Part shown: one piece after another, positions 45,016 to 54,235 of the stretch
Layout of the letters: the number at the start of each line of letters is the position of its first letter
How positions within the stretch are numbered: position 1 is the stretch's first letter
Assembly: GCA_024235595.1 (NCBI GenBank)
Contig: JACKMC010000003.1
Location: forward strand, 186,001-250,000
Length of the DNA: 64,000 nt
Reading direction: 5' to 3'
Source: Zoogloeaceae bacterium
Lineage (GTDB): Bacteria; Pseudomonadota; Gammaproteobacteria; Burkholderiales; Rhodocyclaceae
Made by a program: the position numbers and the translations under genes
Notes under the pieces: generated by a model
The model's database searches: none
What the model saw: the letters and a program-made list of their open reading frames with translations, nothing else
Told to the model about the DNA's origin: nothing

Positions 45016-45909
45016 ATGGCGATAAAGATTGCTCAACTTCAGTTCTTCGTCGCCGTCGCCACCAGCCAGAACCTGGTCGAAGCCGCCAGCCGCGTGCACC
45101 GCACACCGGCCGCAGTGTCAATATCGCTCAAACAACTCGAAGAGGAAGTCGGCGGCACGTTGTTCGAGGGTGATCGCAAGAACCAGCTCAGCCCGCTAGG
45201 GCGTTTCGTGCTGCAGCAAGCGCAACGCGAACTGGCGCACTTCGACAATACGATCGAGGCGATCAGCCGTTACGCCAAGGCGGAAACTGGGCTGGTGCGC
45301 GTGGCCTCGGTGCCGTCGATTGCCATTTCGCTGCTTCCACCGTTGCTCAAGACATTCCATGAGCAGCACCCGAACTTTCACCTCGATGTCCGCGACATGG
45401 ACTCGCAAAGCGTCCTGCAAGCCGTGTCGGCGGGCGAAGTCGACATCGGCATCGCCAGCGTTCCGTCGAACACTCCCGACCTGTCACAGGCGTTTCTCTA
45501 CTCCGATGTATTCGGTGTGGTATGTGCCGCCGACAATCCTCTCTGCGATTTGAAGCGGCCCGTGCGCTGGAGCGATCTGGAAGGCCAGACCTTCATCAAC
45601 AGCGGCATCGTGCGCGCGATCGATGCCGCCGAATTTCGAATGATCCGCGAAAACGCCAAGATCAGCGTGCGCAATACCAGTTCCCTCCTCGCGCTCGTCG
45701 CGCAGGGCCTTGGTGTCACTCTGCTTCCCGAACTGCTGTTGCGCTCCGACAGCACCGGGCGGCTGCGATTTCTATCCCTCGAAAACAACCGCATCATCCG
45801 CAGTGTCAGCGTCGTCACCGCTCCCAGCGCCACGCTCAACTACGCCACCTACAGTTTTCTGAAGGCGCTCGAGGCGTGCAAACCATCTTGGGCCGCCGAG
45901 GCGCCGTAG
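45016..45909 (+). CDS. LysR-family transcription regulator
   Basis: 297 residues. N-terminal winged HTH (AIKIAQLQFFVAVATSQNLVEAASRVHRTPAAVSISLKQLEEEVGG, in parts, residues 1-60) and C-terminal periplasmic-binding-like effector domain (about 90-295: VRVASVPSIAISLLPPLL, DIGIASVPSNTPDL, GLGVTLLPELLL). Its position opposite the ALDH-dipeptidase-BCCT operon indicates that it controls that operon. The effector would be the substrate or an intermediate. The next gene is on the other strand, 513 bp away. Confidence 0.92.
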   Translation: MAIKIAQLQFFVAVATSQNLVEAASRVHRTPAAVSISLKQLEEEVGGTLFEGDRKNQLSPLGRFVLQQAQRELAHFDNTIEAISRYAKAETGLVRVASVPSIAISLLPPLLKTFHEQHPNFHLDVRDMDSQSVLQAVSAGEVDIGIASVPSNTPDLSQAFLYSDVFGVVCAADNPLCDLKRPVRWSDLEGQTFINSGIVRAIDAAEFRMIRENAKISVRNTSSLLALVAQGLGVTLLPELLLRSDSTGRLRFLSLENNRIIRSVSVVTAPSATLNYATYSFLKALEACKPSWAAEAP

Positions 45910-46422
45910 CATTCCATACTCCGAACCGTGCGGTGGCGCAGATTGTTTTCAAAGGAGAACCAGATTGCCAAATGGAGCCGTGCCGGTCGAGGTCAGCTGA
46001 GCAGAAATTTGGTTGGCTTTACTTCCGAGTATGTGTTGTTGATCAGGCCAACTGAAGTTTGAAATCTTACGCGGCATAGTTGGCACGCGGATCGCCAAGA
46101 AATTGGGGGTTTTCCGCGCGGCAGGCATGCAGATTTGGCGTCGATGAGCATGTCGAGAGGGATTGGCTTTATCGGCGCGTGTGTGAAACACTGCGGGCAC
46201 TCAGAATGGTGCTCTGGCGACAACGACACCCCCTGGACTGCGAGAACGGGCGGCTGTGCCGCGTCGCGCCATCCATAGGTCTCTTGTCTGGCTCGCCAGT
46301 GCGATTCCCAACGCATGCCGCGAACTTTCCATCGTGGCACCCGACTGCAGAACAGCCCTCCGGCATCCGCAGGCAATCCACACCGGACCAGGGCATGCTC
46401 GTCTGCGCAATGCCCCCTCGCA
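45910..46422. other. Gene-free gap of about 510 bp
   Basis: No convincing gene on either strand. The minus-strand frame ending at about 46076 reads ENPQFLGDPRANYAA before a stop, which looks like the tail of a protein but has no recognisable body or start upstream, so it may be a gene remnant. No strong hairpin or repeat was seen. Confidence 0.45.
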
Positions 46423-46926
46423 TCAGAGCATGAACATGAGCTTCGCGAGCAGTACGATGCCAACGCCAAGCCCCAGGGCGAGGTAGTGAACCGCTTCGAA
46501 GCGGTCTATGCGGAAGTCCTCAGGTCCGCCCGTGACGATCAGGAAGTGCTTGAAGTGACCAACGGCGCTTCGGCTGCGGTGCTTCATGAAGACGAAGGGC
46601 GATGTGGCGAAAATGGTGAGCAAGCCCAGTGCCAAGGCCATCTTGACGGTCAGCAGCACGCCGAAGGAGGTGCCGATGAAAGCGTCGAATCCGCCAAAGC
46701 TCTCGACGTACCCGAAGTACATGTAGAACCCTGTGATATAGAGCGGAATCACGGCGAACGGATAGGTGCGACGGATGCCGCGAAAGAGGTAGAACTCGAC
46801 ACGTTGAAACAACTCCTCCCCGATGCGCTTGCGTACCGGCTCGAGGATCAAGACCTCCATGGCGACAGCGCCGACGAAAAGCACTGCGCACAGCAGATGA
46901 AAGATGACGACGATCTGGTGATCCAT
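46423..46926 (-). CDS. Four-helix membrane protein, CopD-like
   Basis: 167 residues with four or five membrane segments. Pattern: FHLLCAVLFVGAVAMEVLILEPVRKRIG at the N-terminus, RTYPFAVIPLYITGFYMYFG, then VKMALALGLLTIFATSPFVF, and HYLALGLGVGIVLLAKLMFML at the end (quoted in parts). Histidines at helix ends (H10, and one in the last helix) could bind heme or metal, as in CopD/YcnJ-type proteins, but I cannot assign a function. The start with GAGGAG upstream is preferred over an eight-codon longer one. An FNR-like box lies about 75 bp upstream. Confidence 0.75.
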   Translation of the reverse strand: MDHQIVVIFHLLCAVLFVGAVAMEVLILEPVRKRIGEELFQRVEFYLFRGIRRTYPFAVIPLYITGFYMYFGYVESFGGFDAFIGTSFGVLLTVKMALALGLLTIFATSPFVFMKHRSRSAVGHFKHFLIVTGGPEDFRIDRFEAVHYLALGLGVGIVLLAKLMFML

Positions 46927-46999
46927 GATGGGCTCCTCGGTTGGAATCAATGCTAATGCGACTTATTTGCATATTCATATATCAGCATCCACTAATACT

Positions 47000-47013
47000 T
47001 TGACGCAGCTCAA
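47000..47013. promoter_or_regulatory. FNR/Anr-like box
   Basis: TTGACGCAGCTCAA: TTGA-N6-TCAA, two changes from TTGAT-N4-ATCAA. It lies upstream of the 167-residue membrane protein gene. If it sits at -41.5, the start would be near 46965, where an AT-rich stretch (TATATGAATAT on the minus strand) could be the -10. Confidence 0.4.
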
Positions 47014-47094
47014 GTAAGCCCAATCACACCTCGTTTCATGCCGCGGTCACCAGTGCCCTTCCCGGCCTGAGCTTCCGCGAAGGCTCTATTCGGC

Positions 47095-47835
47095 TCAGGC
47101 CTTCGAGACGACGATGATGAGCGCCACGAGAACGCCGCCTCCGAGGGCGAGCAGGCTGAACCGCTTCGGCTCTCTTTCGGCACGAGGGAGCAGATGGGTC
47201 GCGCCGACATAGACGAGCGCCCCGGCGGAAAGCGCCAGCAGCATACCGAGCACTTGCGGGTCCACCGCGCTGACGAAGGGATAGGAGACCGCCATGCCCA
47301 GTGGCGTCGTCGCAGCCGCGGCAAACGCAGCGAGCAGCAAGGCCTTGCGTCCGTCGAAGCCGGCGCGCAGCAGCAGCAGATAAGTAATGATCCCCTCCGG
47401 GAACTCATGCAACACCATGCCCAGCGTCGCCAACGAGCCGGTGAGGATGTCGACATTGAACGCAATGGAGTAGATGAAACCGTCGAGGAACGAATGAAAT
47501 CCGATGCCCAGCAGCGGAATCACGCCGATTGCATAATCCTTGCTTTCCGGATTGCGTTCGCAGACAAAGGCGGTGACGAATCGATTGAACAGATGCAAGG
47601 CGAGGAAACCCACCAACAGCCACGTGGGCGCAGCGGCATTCATCGACAGGGATTTCGGGATGATGTGCAGGAAGGACGCAGCAATCAACACGCCCGCCGC
47701 AAAGCAGATGAAGTAGGTCGTGTTCCGTTGCCCCCAGGTCGTGAAGCGTCGGATGGTGTGGATACCGAGCAAAGTCACGAGGGCAGCCAGCAGGCTGGTG
47801 CCGAACGGGAGCCAGAATCCGCCGCCATCCATCAT
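47095..47835 (-). CDS. ZIP-family divalent metal transporter
   Basis: 246 residues with eight predicted membrane segments. Helix 4 has HSFLDGFIYSIAF and helix 5 has HEFPEGIITYLLL: the two metal-site motifs of ZIP proteins (H-S-x-x-D-G and H-E-x-P-E-G). The cytoplasmic loop is short and has a FVCERNPESKDY sequence instead of a His-rich stretch. ZIP proteins import zinc, iron or manganese, depending on the subgroup. It lies 154 bp downstream of the NifX-like gene on the same strand. Confidence 0.9.
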   Translation of the reverse strand: MMDGGGFWLPFGTSLLAALVTLLGIHTIRRFTTWGQRNTTYFICFAAGVLIAASFLHIIPKSLSMNAAAPTWLLVGFLALHLFNRFVTAFVCERNPESKDYAIGVIPLLGIGFHSFLDGFIYSIAFNVDILTGSLATLGMVLHEFPEGIITYLLLLRAGFDGRKALLLAAFAAAATTPLGMAVSYPFVSAVDPQVLGMLLALSAGALVYVGATHLLPRAEREPKRFSLLALGGGVLVALIIVVSKA

Positions 47836-47989
47836 TTGTTCCCCCTTTCCTCGCGCGTGAACCGCCTCAATCCGCTCAGAGGCTCCGAAGCCAGCGCACC
47901 AGGGCCAGCACGATCACCGAAAATACCGGCACGCACGCGCCTGTCTTTCTCATGCCGCGCGACTCGCCCAAACTGTCGCGAACCACAAT

Positions 47990-48343
47990 TCAATCGCTGT
48001 GATGTGCGTGATCGACGACCAAGGTCGGCTTGACCACGCCATGTGTGTAATCGATGACGGCTTGAAGGGGATCCGCTTCGCCGGTAACGATGACTTCGAT
48101 GCCCCGCTCGGCCATGCGAGCGAGGAATCCCCCACCCGCGCCGCCCGTGATCAGCGCGGCCACACCGTCGATCGGATGCTGGACCCCGCAAAACTCGTGG
48201 AACGACATTTCCTTCGGCAGGTCGAGGCGGCCGACCTCACGCGGTGGATCGGAGTCTCCGATCTCGAAGACGAGGAGGCGCCGAGCCTTTCCTGCATGCG
48301 AGGTGACCGAGCGAAAATTCTGACTGGTAACTGCGACCTTCAT
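47990..48343 (-). CDS. Dinitrogenase iron-molybdenum cofactor-binding (NifX/NafY-like) protein
   Basis: 117 residues: a single NifB/NifX C-domain type fold. MKVAVTSQNFRSVTSHAGKARRL, then LDLPKEMSFHEFC, VAALITGGAGGGFLARMAERGI and VIVTGEADPLQAVIDYT are visible in order. A histidine-rich end (VVDHAHHSD) follows. Stand-alone members bind metal clusters and need not work in nitrogen fixation. GGAGAAG precedes the ATG. Its place ahead of the ZIP transporter suggests a metal-related role. Confidence 0.87.
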   Translation of the reverse strand: MKVAVTSQNFRSVTSHAGKARRLLVFEIGDSDPPREVGRLDLPKEMSFHEFCGVQHPIDGVAALITGGAGGGFLARMAERGIEVIVTGEADPLQAVIDYTHGVVKPTLVVDHAHHSD

Positions 48344-48911
48344 GATGAACTTCTCCGTGGAGCGAGCCTGAGGGGAATCCGTGCCGCCCTGGACGATTGG
48401 CGTGCGGTGGCCGTGGCAGATTCGATCGACAGATCGGTCAGGCTCGGTCGGCGCAGGCGGACACGTCAGCCTCAACCCCGCAATGAATGTTGCGAACGGA
48501 AGTCGGGATGAGCATGCCACACCGGCGTTGTCGAAACGACCGACCAAAACGCGACAACGCACCCAGCCTTTCGATGAAAGAAACAGCAAATCACGTGCCA
48601 GCCTGCGCGGACCCGGTTGCTGGCGATTCTCTCCGACCAGGCGGGCTGCGGCCGCCGCTTGGTCCGTCACAATTGGCAGTATCTGGCATACATCTGCCAG
48701 TCTCGGCAAAGAACGGCGCCGTCGAGTGGCGAGATGAATCTACGGCTTCGTTGATCGACGTGCAGCACCCCGATCTGTCATTGGTGCGGCGCTTGCGGAC
48801 AACAAACTTATCCCATGGGGAAATTTGCATGCGGTTTGTGCCGAGCCGCAATACATCGTGAGCCGATTGCGCATAGCATCGGCATGCCACCAAACGTCGT
48901 GAGATCACAAC
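48344..48911. other. Gene-free divergent gap of about 570 bp
   Basis: It lies between the minus-strand NifX-like gene and the plus-strand thioesterase gene. The open frames here have no domain, no ribosome binding site and atypical codon use. It must hold both promoters, but I see no clear box, repeat or RNA structure. Confidence 0.45.
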
Positions 48912-49385
48912 ATGAAAGCATTTCAGGACTACTACCCCGAACAACTCGCTCATTGCTACGGCTGCGGCCGCAACAATGAGCATGGCCATCAGATCAAGAC
49001 CTTTTGGGACGGAGAGGAGACCGTCACCCGCTTCAAGCCAAAGCCCGAACACACTGCGATGCCCGGGTTCGTCTACGGCGGGTTGCTGGCCTCGCTTATC
49101 GACTGCCATGGCACGGGTACGGCCGCAGCGGCAATGTATCGCTCCGAAAACAGATCCATGGACAGTCAACCGCCGTTCCGCTTTGTCACCGGATCACTGC
49201 AGGTGACTTATCTCAGGCCTACACCGCTCGGCCCCGAGCTCGAAATTCGAGGGCAGGTGAAAGAAATAAAGGGCCGCAAGGTCGTGGTCGACGTTACCGT
49301 CTTCGCCGACGGCCTTGCCACTGCCAAGGGCGAGATCATTGCGCTGCAAATGCCCGACACCTTCATCGCTGCCGCGACGAGCTGA
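48912..49385 (+). CDS. PaaI-family hotdog-fold thioesterase
   Basis: 157 residues. Hotdog pattern: CYGCGRNNEHGHQIKTFWDG near the N-terminus (two cysteines), PGFVYGGLLASLIDCHGTGTAAAA with the H-G-type active-site loop (G-G-x-x-A-x-x-I-D), and LQVTYLRPTPLGPELEIRG. Such proteins hydrolyse acyl-CoA thioesters; the acyl group is unknown. The ATG is the only plausible start. It stands alone, followed by a 266-bp gap. Confidence 0.87.
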   Translation: MKAFQDYYPEQLAHCYGCGRNNEHGHQIKTFWDGEETVTRFKPKPEHTAMPGFVYGGLLASLIDCHGTGTAAAAMYRSENRSMDSQPPFRFVTGSLQVTYLRPTPLGPELEIRGQVKEIKGRKVVVDVTVFADGLATAKGEIIALQMPDTFIAAATS

Positions 49386-49651
49386 ACGACTCCGGACACG
49401 ATCTCTGCTCTTGGAAAGCCTGGGGTCGTTGCAGAAGGACCGGGCGCAGGGCCCACCCGGTTAGATCCCTGCGGCACATCCAGTTGCGGTTGCGCGAGCA
49501 GTCGGGTGCGGTCCTTGGGATTTTCCCCCACGCCCCCCGGCCGGTGAACCACTTCGGCTCACAGCACCAAAAAACATGGGCTTACAATCCGGCGCCAACA
49601 AGCACGGCCATCAAGCGTTGAATCGGTGTCGATCAATTAAAAGGAACGACC

Positions 49652-49849
49652 ATGACGCGCGCCATCATTGTGATCTTCATCGCCACCCTGCTCGGCGGCT
49701 GCGTGGTCCTGCCCCTGGACCATCGCTACCGGGACGGTTACGGATATCGATACGACTCCGACAGTTACGGCTATCGCTATGACGGTGACCGGGATTGGGG
49801 TCGCGACGTCAGGGGCGGCTACGAAAGGGGCCGCCGGCATCGCCGCTGA
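49652..49849 (+). CDS. Small Tyr/Asp/Arg-rich lipoprotein
   Basis: 65 residues. Lipobox LLGGC after a hydrophobic segment (IIVIFIATLLGGC), so it is exported and lipidated. The mature part is a low-complexity run built from Y, R, D, G and S in a repeating pattern (YRDGYGYRYDSDSYGYRYDG) that ends in an arginine-rich tail. AAAGGA precedes the ATG. No function is recognised. Confidence 0.7.
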   Translation: MTRAIIVIFIATLLGGCVVLPLDHRYRDGYGYRYDSDSYGYRYDGDRDWGRDVRGGYERGRRHRR

Positions 49850-49925
49850 CAATTTGTGGAATCCGGGGACGGAGTGACTTCTGAAGGCTCCTTCCGATTG
49901 AGCTGCCGTGTGTCCGACCAAATGC

Positions 49926-50852
49926 TCAGTTTGCGCTCGGGGTCACCGTCGTCGCATCGCGCACCCAGGGATCTCCGGGTTCGATACGGCAAGCCTCTTC
50001 GATCTCCTGCGGCCACCTCGGAACCTTGCTCGTCTGCATCGCGATCCAGCGACCCGGAACGAGCATGAGCGCCAGCGCTGCGCCAATCACCGTCATGATG
50101 AAGTTCCCACCAAGCTCCGCATGCATACGGTGAAACCCGTTGGCGATGCTCTCCCTGCGATCGGCCACTGGCATGAAGAATTCGACGCGGTGCGCAGCGT
50201 CCTCGGGCCCCTCCTCCATGTAGCGACGCACGAACTCCCAATAGCGCTCGAGCACCGGCAGGCCGGAGGTCGGAGTGTAGTAGCTCAGCGGGAAGGTTTC
50301 CTTGACCGTGACGCCATCGGCGTCGAGCACATGCCCCTGAATTTCCCAGTCGCCTTGCGGCAGCGCTGCAATGCAAAAGAAGACTTCATCCCATGGCACC
50401 GTGAGCACGGTGCCGTTCAAGCGGAACACATGCACCATGCGGGTTCTGCGGTTCAGGCGGATGGGGTAATGGGTGTAGGCGAAGGCCTCTTTTCGAAGCA
50501 AAATAAAAAGTGCGATAGAGCCAATAACGGCAATCAACCCGATTCCCAGCGAATGAAGCCAAAGTTGCCAATCCTTCGGAGATTTCATGGCATCGAGAGC
50601 AAGCTCGATCGATAGCATTCCGAAACCTCCGCCAAGAATGACCATCGCGGCGATCACCGTAGTGCTCCAGAACCCTTTCCAGCTAAAGAATTTGTCCACC
50701 AACTCCATATAGGTGGAATTTATCCTTATGACACTTAGTTCGTACGCAGGCTCCACCGCAAGCCGAACGTCTTGCTTCAAATAACGGTCGCCTTCCTGGC
50801 ACGTTACGGGCCGATTGATGGCGTACCTCTTCAAGAGACCGGTGTACTGCAT
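49926..50852 (-). CDS. DUF6708-like membrane protein, T6SS-associated
   Basis: 308 residues with two membrane segments at about 64-84 and 100-120 and a later one at about 245-265. The middle part (YPIRLNRRTRMVHVFRLNGTVLTVPWDEVFF) is typical of the DUF6708 proteins that lie next to VasX-like T6SS effectors. It starts 3 bp after the stop of the effector gene and is the last gene of the T6SS set. The region is lower in GC than the core T6SS genes. Position and membrane topology make it a candidate immunity protein for the pore-forming effector; this is inference. Confidence 0.72.
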   Translation of the reverse strand: MQYTGLLKRYAINRPVTCQEGDRYLKQDVRLAVEPAYELSVIRINSTYMELVDKFFSWKGFWSTTVIAAMVILGGGFGMLSIELALDAMKSPKDWQLWLHSLGIGLIAVIGSIALFILLRKEAFAYTHYPIRLNRRTRMVHVFRLNGTVLTVPWDEVFFCIAALPQGDWEIQGHVLDADGVTVKETFPLSYYTPTSGLPVLERYWEFVRRYMEEGPEDAAHRVEFFMPVADRRESIANGFHRMHAELGGNFIMTVIGAALALMLVPGRWIAMQTSKVPRWPQEIEEACRIEPGDPWVRDATTVTPSAN

Positions 50853-50855
50853 TCG

Positions 50856-53384
50856 CTATCCTTGTATCGCGACTTCAAGTTCTCTCATGGACTCGCCAAC
50901 GGTCCGATACTCTGAACCATTGCCCACGCCCCACACACAACGCTCAAGCCATTCATGGACCTTGTTTGGTTTGTAATACTCGATAAGGACGGACACACCA
51001 ATCAACAATCCGACGAGAATCAATCCGACGCCGGTCCATCCGGCTGGAAGAACAATCAGCACCGCCAAGCCAAGAACCGTAGATGCGCCATAGGCCCACA
51101 TCAGGCCGAGACGGCCTTCACGTTTGGCCGTTATCGCATGATCGATATCCCACCCAGCCATTATCAATGCTCCACCAACCCCAGCGCTTCGCCCAACGAC
51201 TCGAAACCATACCGTCAAGATCTGCGTTACCCCTCTCGCATACCTCGGCACCACCCGCACAATCTTCTCCATCCCCATGCCCGTGAGTTCGGCGATGGTT
51301 CCACCCAGCGCCATCACGCCCGCTCGCATTCGCATCTGCGTTTCGCTCTTCTCGTGCTTCATTGCGCCGTCATTATCCTCGATGAGTTTCTGGAGCATGA
51401 CATATTGAAGTGCGGCGGTGATAAGTGCCCCGATGTATGGCACGTCTCCCTTGAGCAGTCCCTTGATCACCGCGGTCGGATTGCGCACCCGCCGTTGCCA
51501 GTCGGCGAGCTGCAGTGCCTCGACCTGCTCGGGTTTGAGAATGCTCTTCGCCATCCAGGCGGCGCGTTGTGGGGCGTTGAGGCCGGCCGGCATGGCCTTG
51601 ACCTTCTCGGCATCGACCATGAGCAGAAAGCGCTTCTTCTCGGTGCCGTCCAGCGCGATACCTTCGGCGCGCATGCGCCGCAGCTCGCTGGACACCGCGC
51701 GTTGCATCTGGCGCCTGCTTGGCAGCTGCCCTGAAAGACGTGTGAGCTCACGAATCAGCATCGCCCTGAACGCCCTCTTGCCACCGGTCACCTCAACGAC
51801 CACGAATGGCTTCTGGGTGTAGAGCCCCACAGCCACCAGCGCACTGCGAACCTTGCCGTCGTGGGCTTCGCCCAACAACTTGGCGAACGCCCCCATCAGC
51901 GGCGCGATGAGGCCGCGGCCGACGACATCGGGAAGTCCGTGCAGCACGCTCCTGGTCGATTGGGAGAACGCGTCGCTGATGTCATCGAGCGGAAAGTCGC
52001 GCCAGTCCACGCTCACCTTCAAGGCATCGGCGATTTCCCTGGCGGTCTTTTCCTGGTTCAAGACGAGTGCGCGCAGCACCAGGTTGGTCTTGTCGGTGAC
52101 CTCGCCCCGCAGCCAGTCCGTAAACAGATCGAAACAGACCGCCTTGTCCTGGGTGCCGCCGATGCACAGCGACAATGTCACGGCGTAGGCCACGCCGCTG
52201 TCGATATCGGCATCGTCATAGTGGCAGGCGAAGGTGTCGGCCATGACCTGGGACTTCATCCACGACACGTAGGCCTCGGCAAGCGGTGCGATGTATCTGG
52301 CATCGTGTGCCTGCATCTTCGCGTCGAAGGCGGCTTTCCACCCTTTCATCGCCGGCTCGTCGAACTTCCTTGTGTATTCCTGCCAGGCTCGATCGCCGAC
52401 GCGCTTGAGTTCGGCTTCGCTGACCGTCGCGATCCGTTCCGCCTGTGCGGACTTGCGGTCGCGGTAGGCGGGAAAGAGCATGCCGAGGTCAGGCTGCACG
52501 ACAAACTCGCCGGCAAGCGCCTCGGCGGCATCTTCTTCGCGCTCCTTTGCCTGCAGGCGCACGCCTTCTTCGATGGCCTCGATTGCTCCATAGGTGGCCA
52601 ACGGGTGCTTGATGTCCTCGGCGTTGATGAAGGTTTCGAGCCGATGGTGCATCAGCGCAGCCAGCTCCATCGTCATGCCGGACGCATCGTTGAGGGCGAC
52701 GATCACCCCCTTGCCGGGGTTCAGTGCTTCGGCGGCGTCGACCACACTCTGGGTACGGTCGCTGCGCGCTTGCCAGGCTACGGGGCTGAACTCGAAGGCT
52801 TTCCTGTCACTGCTGGCCGCGTACTCGGCCACGCTGTCGGCCAGCGTGGTGATGCGCTTGAGCGGCTCGCCGGCCGGCAGGCTCTGGAGCAGTTTGGGCA
52901 CATCGATCCTGCGCATGTGGCGGCTGCGGTAGGCGGCGTCGCCGTGCTTGTCGAGCACCGCGGGCGTCCATTGAACGTCGGAGAAAGCCAGCCACACGTC
53001 GCTTGCCAGCTTCGGGCTGGTAATGGTGATGCACGATGCGATCTCGCGGTGGCCCTGGCGGCTGCAGGGTTCCCTGCCCTTGAGCAACGCGGGCGAGAGG
53101 CTTTGGCGAACCTCGAAGGGCATGAAGTAGGCGCCCTCGGTCACAAACCAACTGGACCAGCGCTTTAGCGCCTCGTTGTACATGTAGAGATAGCCGCTGC
53201 GCAGGATGCGCGTCGTGTAGTGGGCGGTTTCGCCAAGCTCGATGGCCTTGTCACCACAACCGGTGGGCAGCATGTTGCCATACGCCCTGGGCGCTCGGGC
53301 GTCGGCGGGCGCGATGGCAAAGCGGACCGGCATGATCGGCAGGCCTTTCTTCTCGCAGAACTCGCAGCTAGGGTGATCGCTCAT
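50856..53384 (-). CDS. VasX-like T6SS effector (putative pore-former)
   Basis: 842 residues. The N-terminus CEFCEKKGLPIMPVRFAIAP is the T6SS toxin N-domain found in VasX/BC_1881-type proteins, with a C-x-x-C pair (C7, C10). Next comes a region TTRILRSGYLYMYNEALKRW and long helical stretches. Near the C-terminus there is a hydrophobic hairpin (about 766-804) and further hydrophobic segments upstream (about 645-670), as expected of a colicin-like membrane-inserting toxin. The preceding DUF4123 gene (4-bp overlap) is the adaptor that loads it on VgrG. The toxin is predicted to damage membranes of neighbouring cells. Confidence 0.85.
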   Translation of the reverse strand: MSDHPSCEFCEKKGLPIMPVRFAIAPADARAPRAYGNMLPTGCGDKAIELGETAHYTTRILRSGYLYMYNEALKRWSSWFVTEGAYFMPFEVRQSLSPALLKGREPCSRQGHREIASCITITSPKLASDVWLAFSDVQWTPAVLDKHGDAAYRSRHMRRIDVPKLLQSLPAGEPLKRITTLADSVAEYAASSDRKAFEFSPVAWQARSDRTQSVVDAAEALNPGKGVIVALNDASGMTMELAALMHHRLETFINAEDIKHPLATYGAIEAIEEGVRLQAKEREEDAAEALAGEFVVQPDLGMLFPAYRDRKSAQAERIATVSEAELKRVGDRAWQEYTRKFDEPAMKGWKAAFDAKMQAHDARYIAPLAEAYVSWMKSQVMADTFACHYDDADIDSGVAYAVTLSLCIGGTQDKAVCFDLFTDWLRGEVTDKTNLVLRALVLNQEKTAREIADALKVSVDWRDFPLDDISDAFSQSTRSVLHGLPDVVGRGLIAPLMGAFAKLLGEAHDGKVRSALVAVGLYTQKPFVVVEVTGGKRAFRAMLIRELTRLSGQLPSRRQMQRAVSSELRRMRAEGIALDGTEKKRFLLMVDAEKVKAMPAGLNAPQRAAWMAKSILKPEQVEALQLADWQRRVRNPTAVIKGLLKGDVPYIGALITAALQYVMLQKLIEDNDGAMKHEKSETQMRMRAGVMALGGTIAELTGMGMEKIVRVVPRYARGVTQILTVWFRVVGRSAGVGGALIMAGWDIDHAITAKREGRLGLMWAYGASTVLGLAVLIVLPAGWTGVGLILVGLLIGVSVLIEYYKPNKVHEWLERCVWGVGNGSEYRTVGESMRELEVAIQG

Positions 53385-54235
53385 CGGCCGGTACTCATAT
53401 GGTTTGTTGAAGCGGCGTTCAGTTCGTCGGCAATTTCTTTCAGGGAGGCCGCTTCGAGAAGCGCGGCGGCGTCGGCGAAACCGATCTCGTCATCCGCCAG
53501 GCGCTCGATGAGGCGGCGGATCTCGGGATGGGCATCGAAGTCGGGGTGGCAGGCAAGGCACAGGCGGCCAAAACTCAACCAGTCCCGCTCGTCGCGCCAG
53601 CCGTAGCGCTGTGCGCGGGCGATGTAGCCGGATAACCGGCGGGCGCTGCGCTCGAAGGCATCCGCGTCAGGGCTGGCAGGCAGTTCGGCCAGCAGCGCGT
53701 TGATCGCGGCCACACGGCGCAGCTGCTCACCTTGCTGCGCATCGATGGCCGGGGCGCGCCCGGCAGCACGCGGCGCTGGGCTGGCGAGGCGCCAGCCGCC
53801 ATCGAGCCAGTAGGTCCAGCCGGAGACCGGACCAAACAGCTCGCCAAGCTGGGCGGCGTTCAATATCCAGCGCAGGTGGGCAAAGACCTTGGGGTCGTAG
53901 TAGCGGAGCAAGCAGCGCTCGCCATTGCCGGAGCGTACCACCAGCCGTGCGGCCAGATGCGACCGGATCCGCGTTGGGCTGGCCTGCGTTTTCAGCCAGC
54001 AAGCGATCGGTGATTCTCCGCAGCGCTGCAATGAGGCCTCCAGCCAATCGACAAGCGCGCTGTGCTGCACTTCCGCCAGCGCCCGCAGGTCGATCATCAA
54101 GGGCATGAGATGCGACGCATTCTCCAAACCACGCGGAATCACCGGGTCGGCATGGATTTCGGCCGGCAGATCGTCGACGCTCAACTGGTCCAGCAAGGCG
54201 AAACTGTGTTCGGTGGGCAGGCGGTGAAGAAGCAT
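53381..54235 (-). CDS. DUF4123 T6SS effector adaptor
   Basis: 284 residues; the ATG is at 54235 and a GTG two codons upstream is also possible. The DUF4123 domain is in the first half (about 10-150: SFALLDQLSVDDLP, ASHLMPLMIDL, LLRYYDPKVFAHLRWIL), followed by a C-terminal helical part. DUF4123 proteins are cytoplasmic chaperone/adaptors (TEC/Tap-1 type) that load a cognate effector onto VgrG. The order vgrG-DUF4123-effector here is the standard one, with 13 bp from vgrG and a 4-bp overlap with the effector gene. Confidence 0.88.
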   Translation of the reverse strand: MLLHRLPTEHSFALLDQLSVDDLPAEIHADPVIPRGLENASHLMPLMIDLRALAEVQHSALVDWLEASLQRCGESPIACWLKTQASPTRIRSHLAARLVVRSGNGERCLLRYYDPKVFAHLRWILNAAQLGELFGPVSGWTYWLDGGWRLASPAPRAAGRAPAIDAQQGEQLRRVAAINALLAELPASPDADAFERSARRLSGYIARAQRYGWRDERDWLSFGRLCLACHPDFDAHPEIRRLIERLADDEIGFADAAALLEAASLKEIADELNAASTNHMSTGR

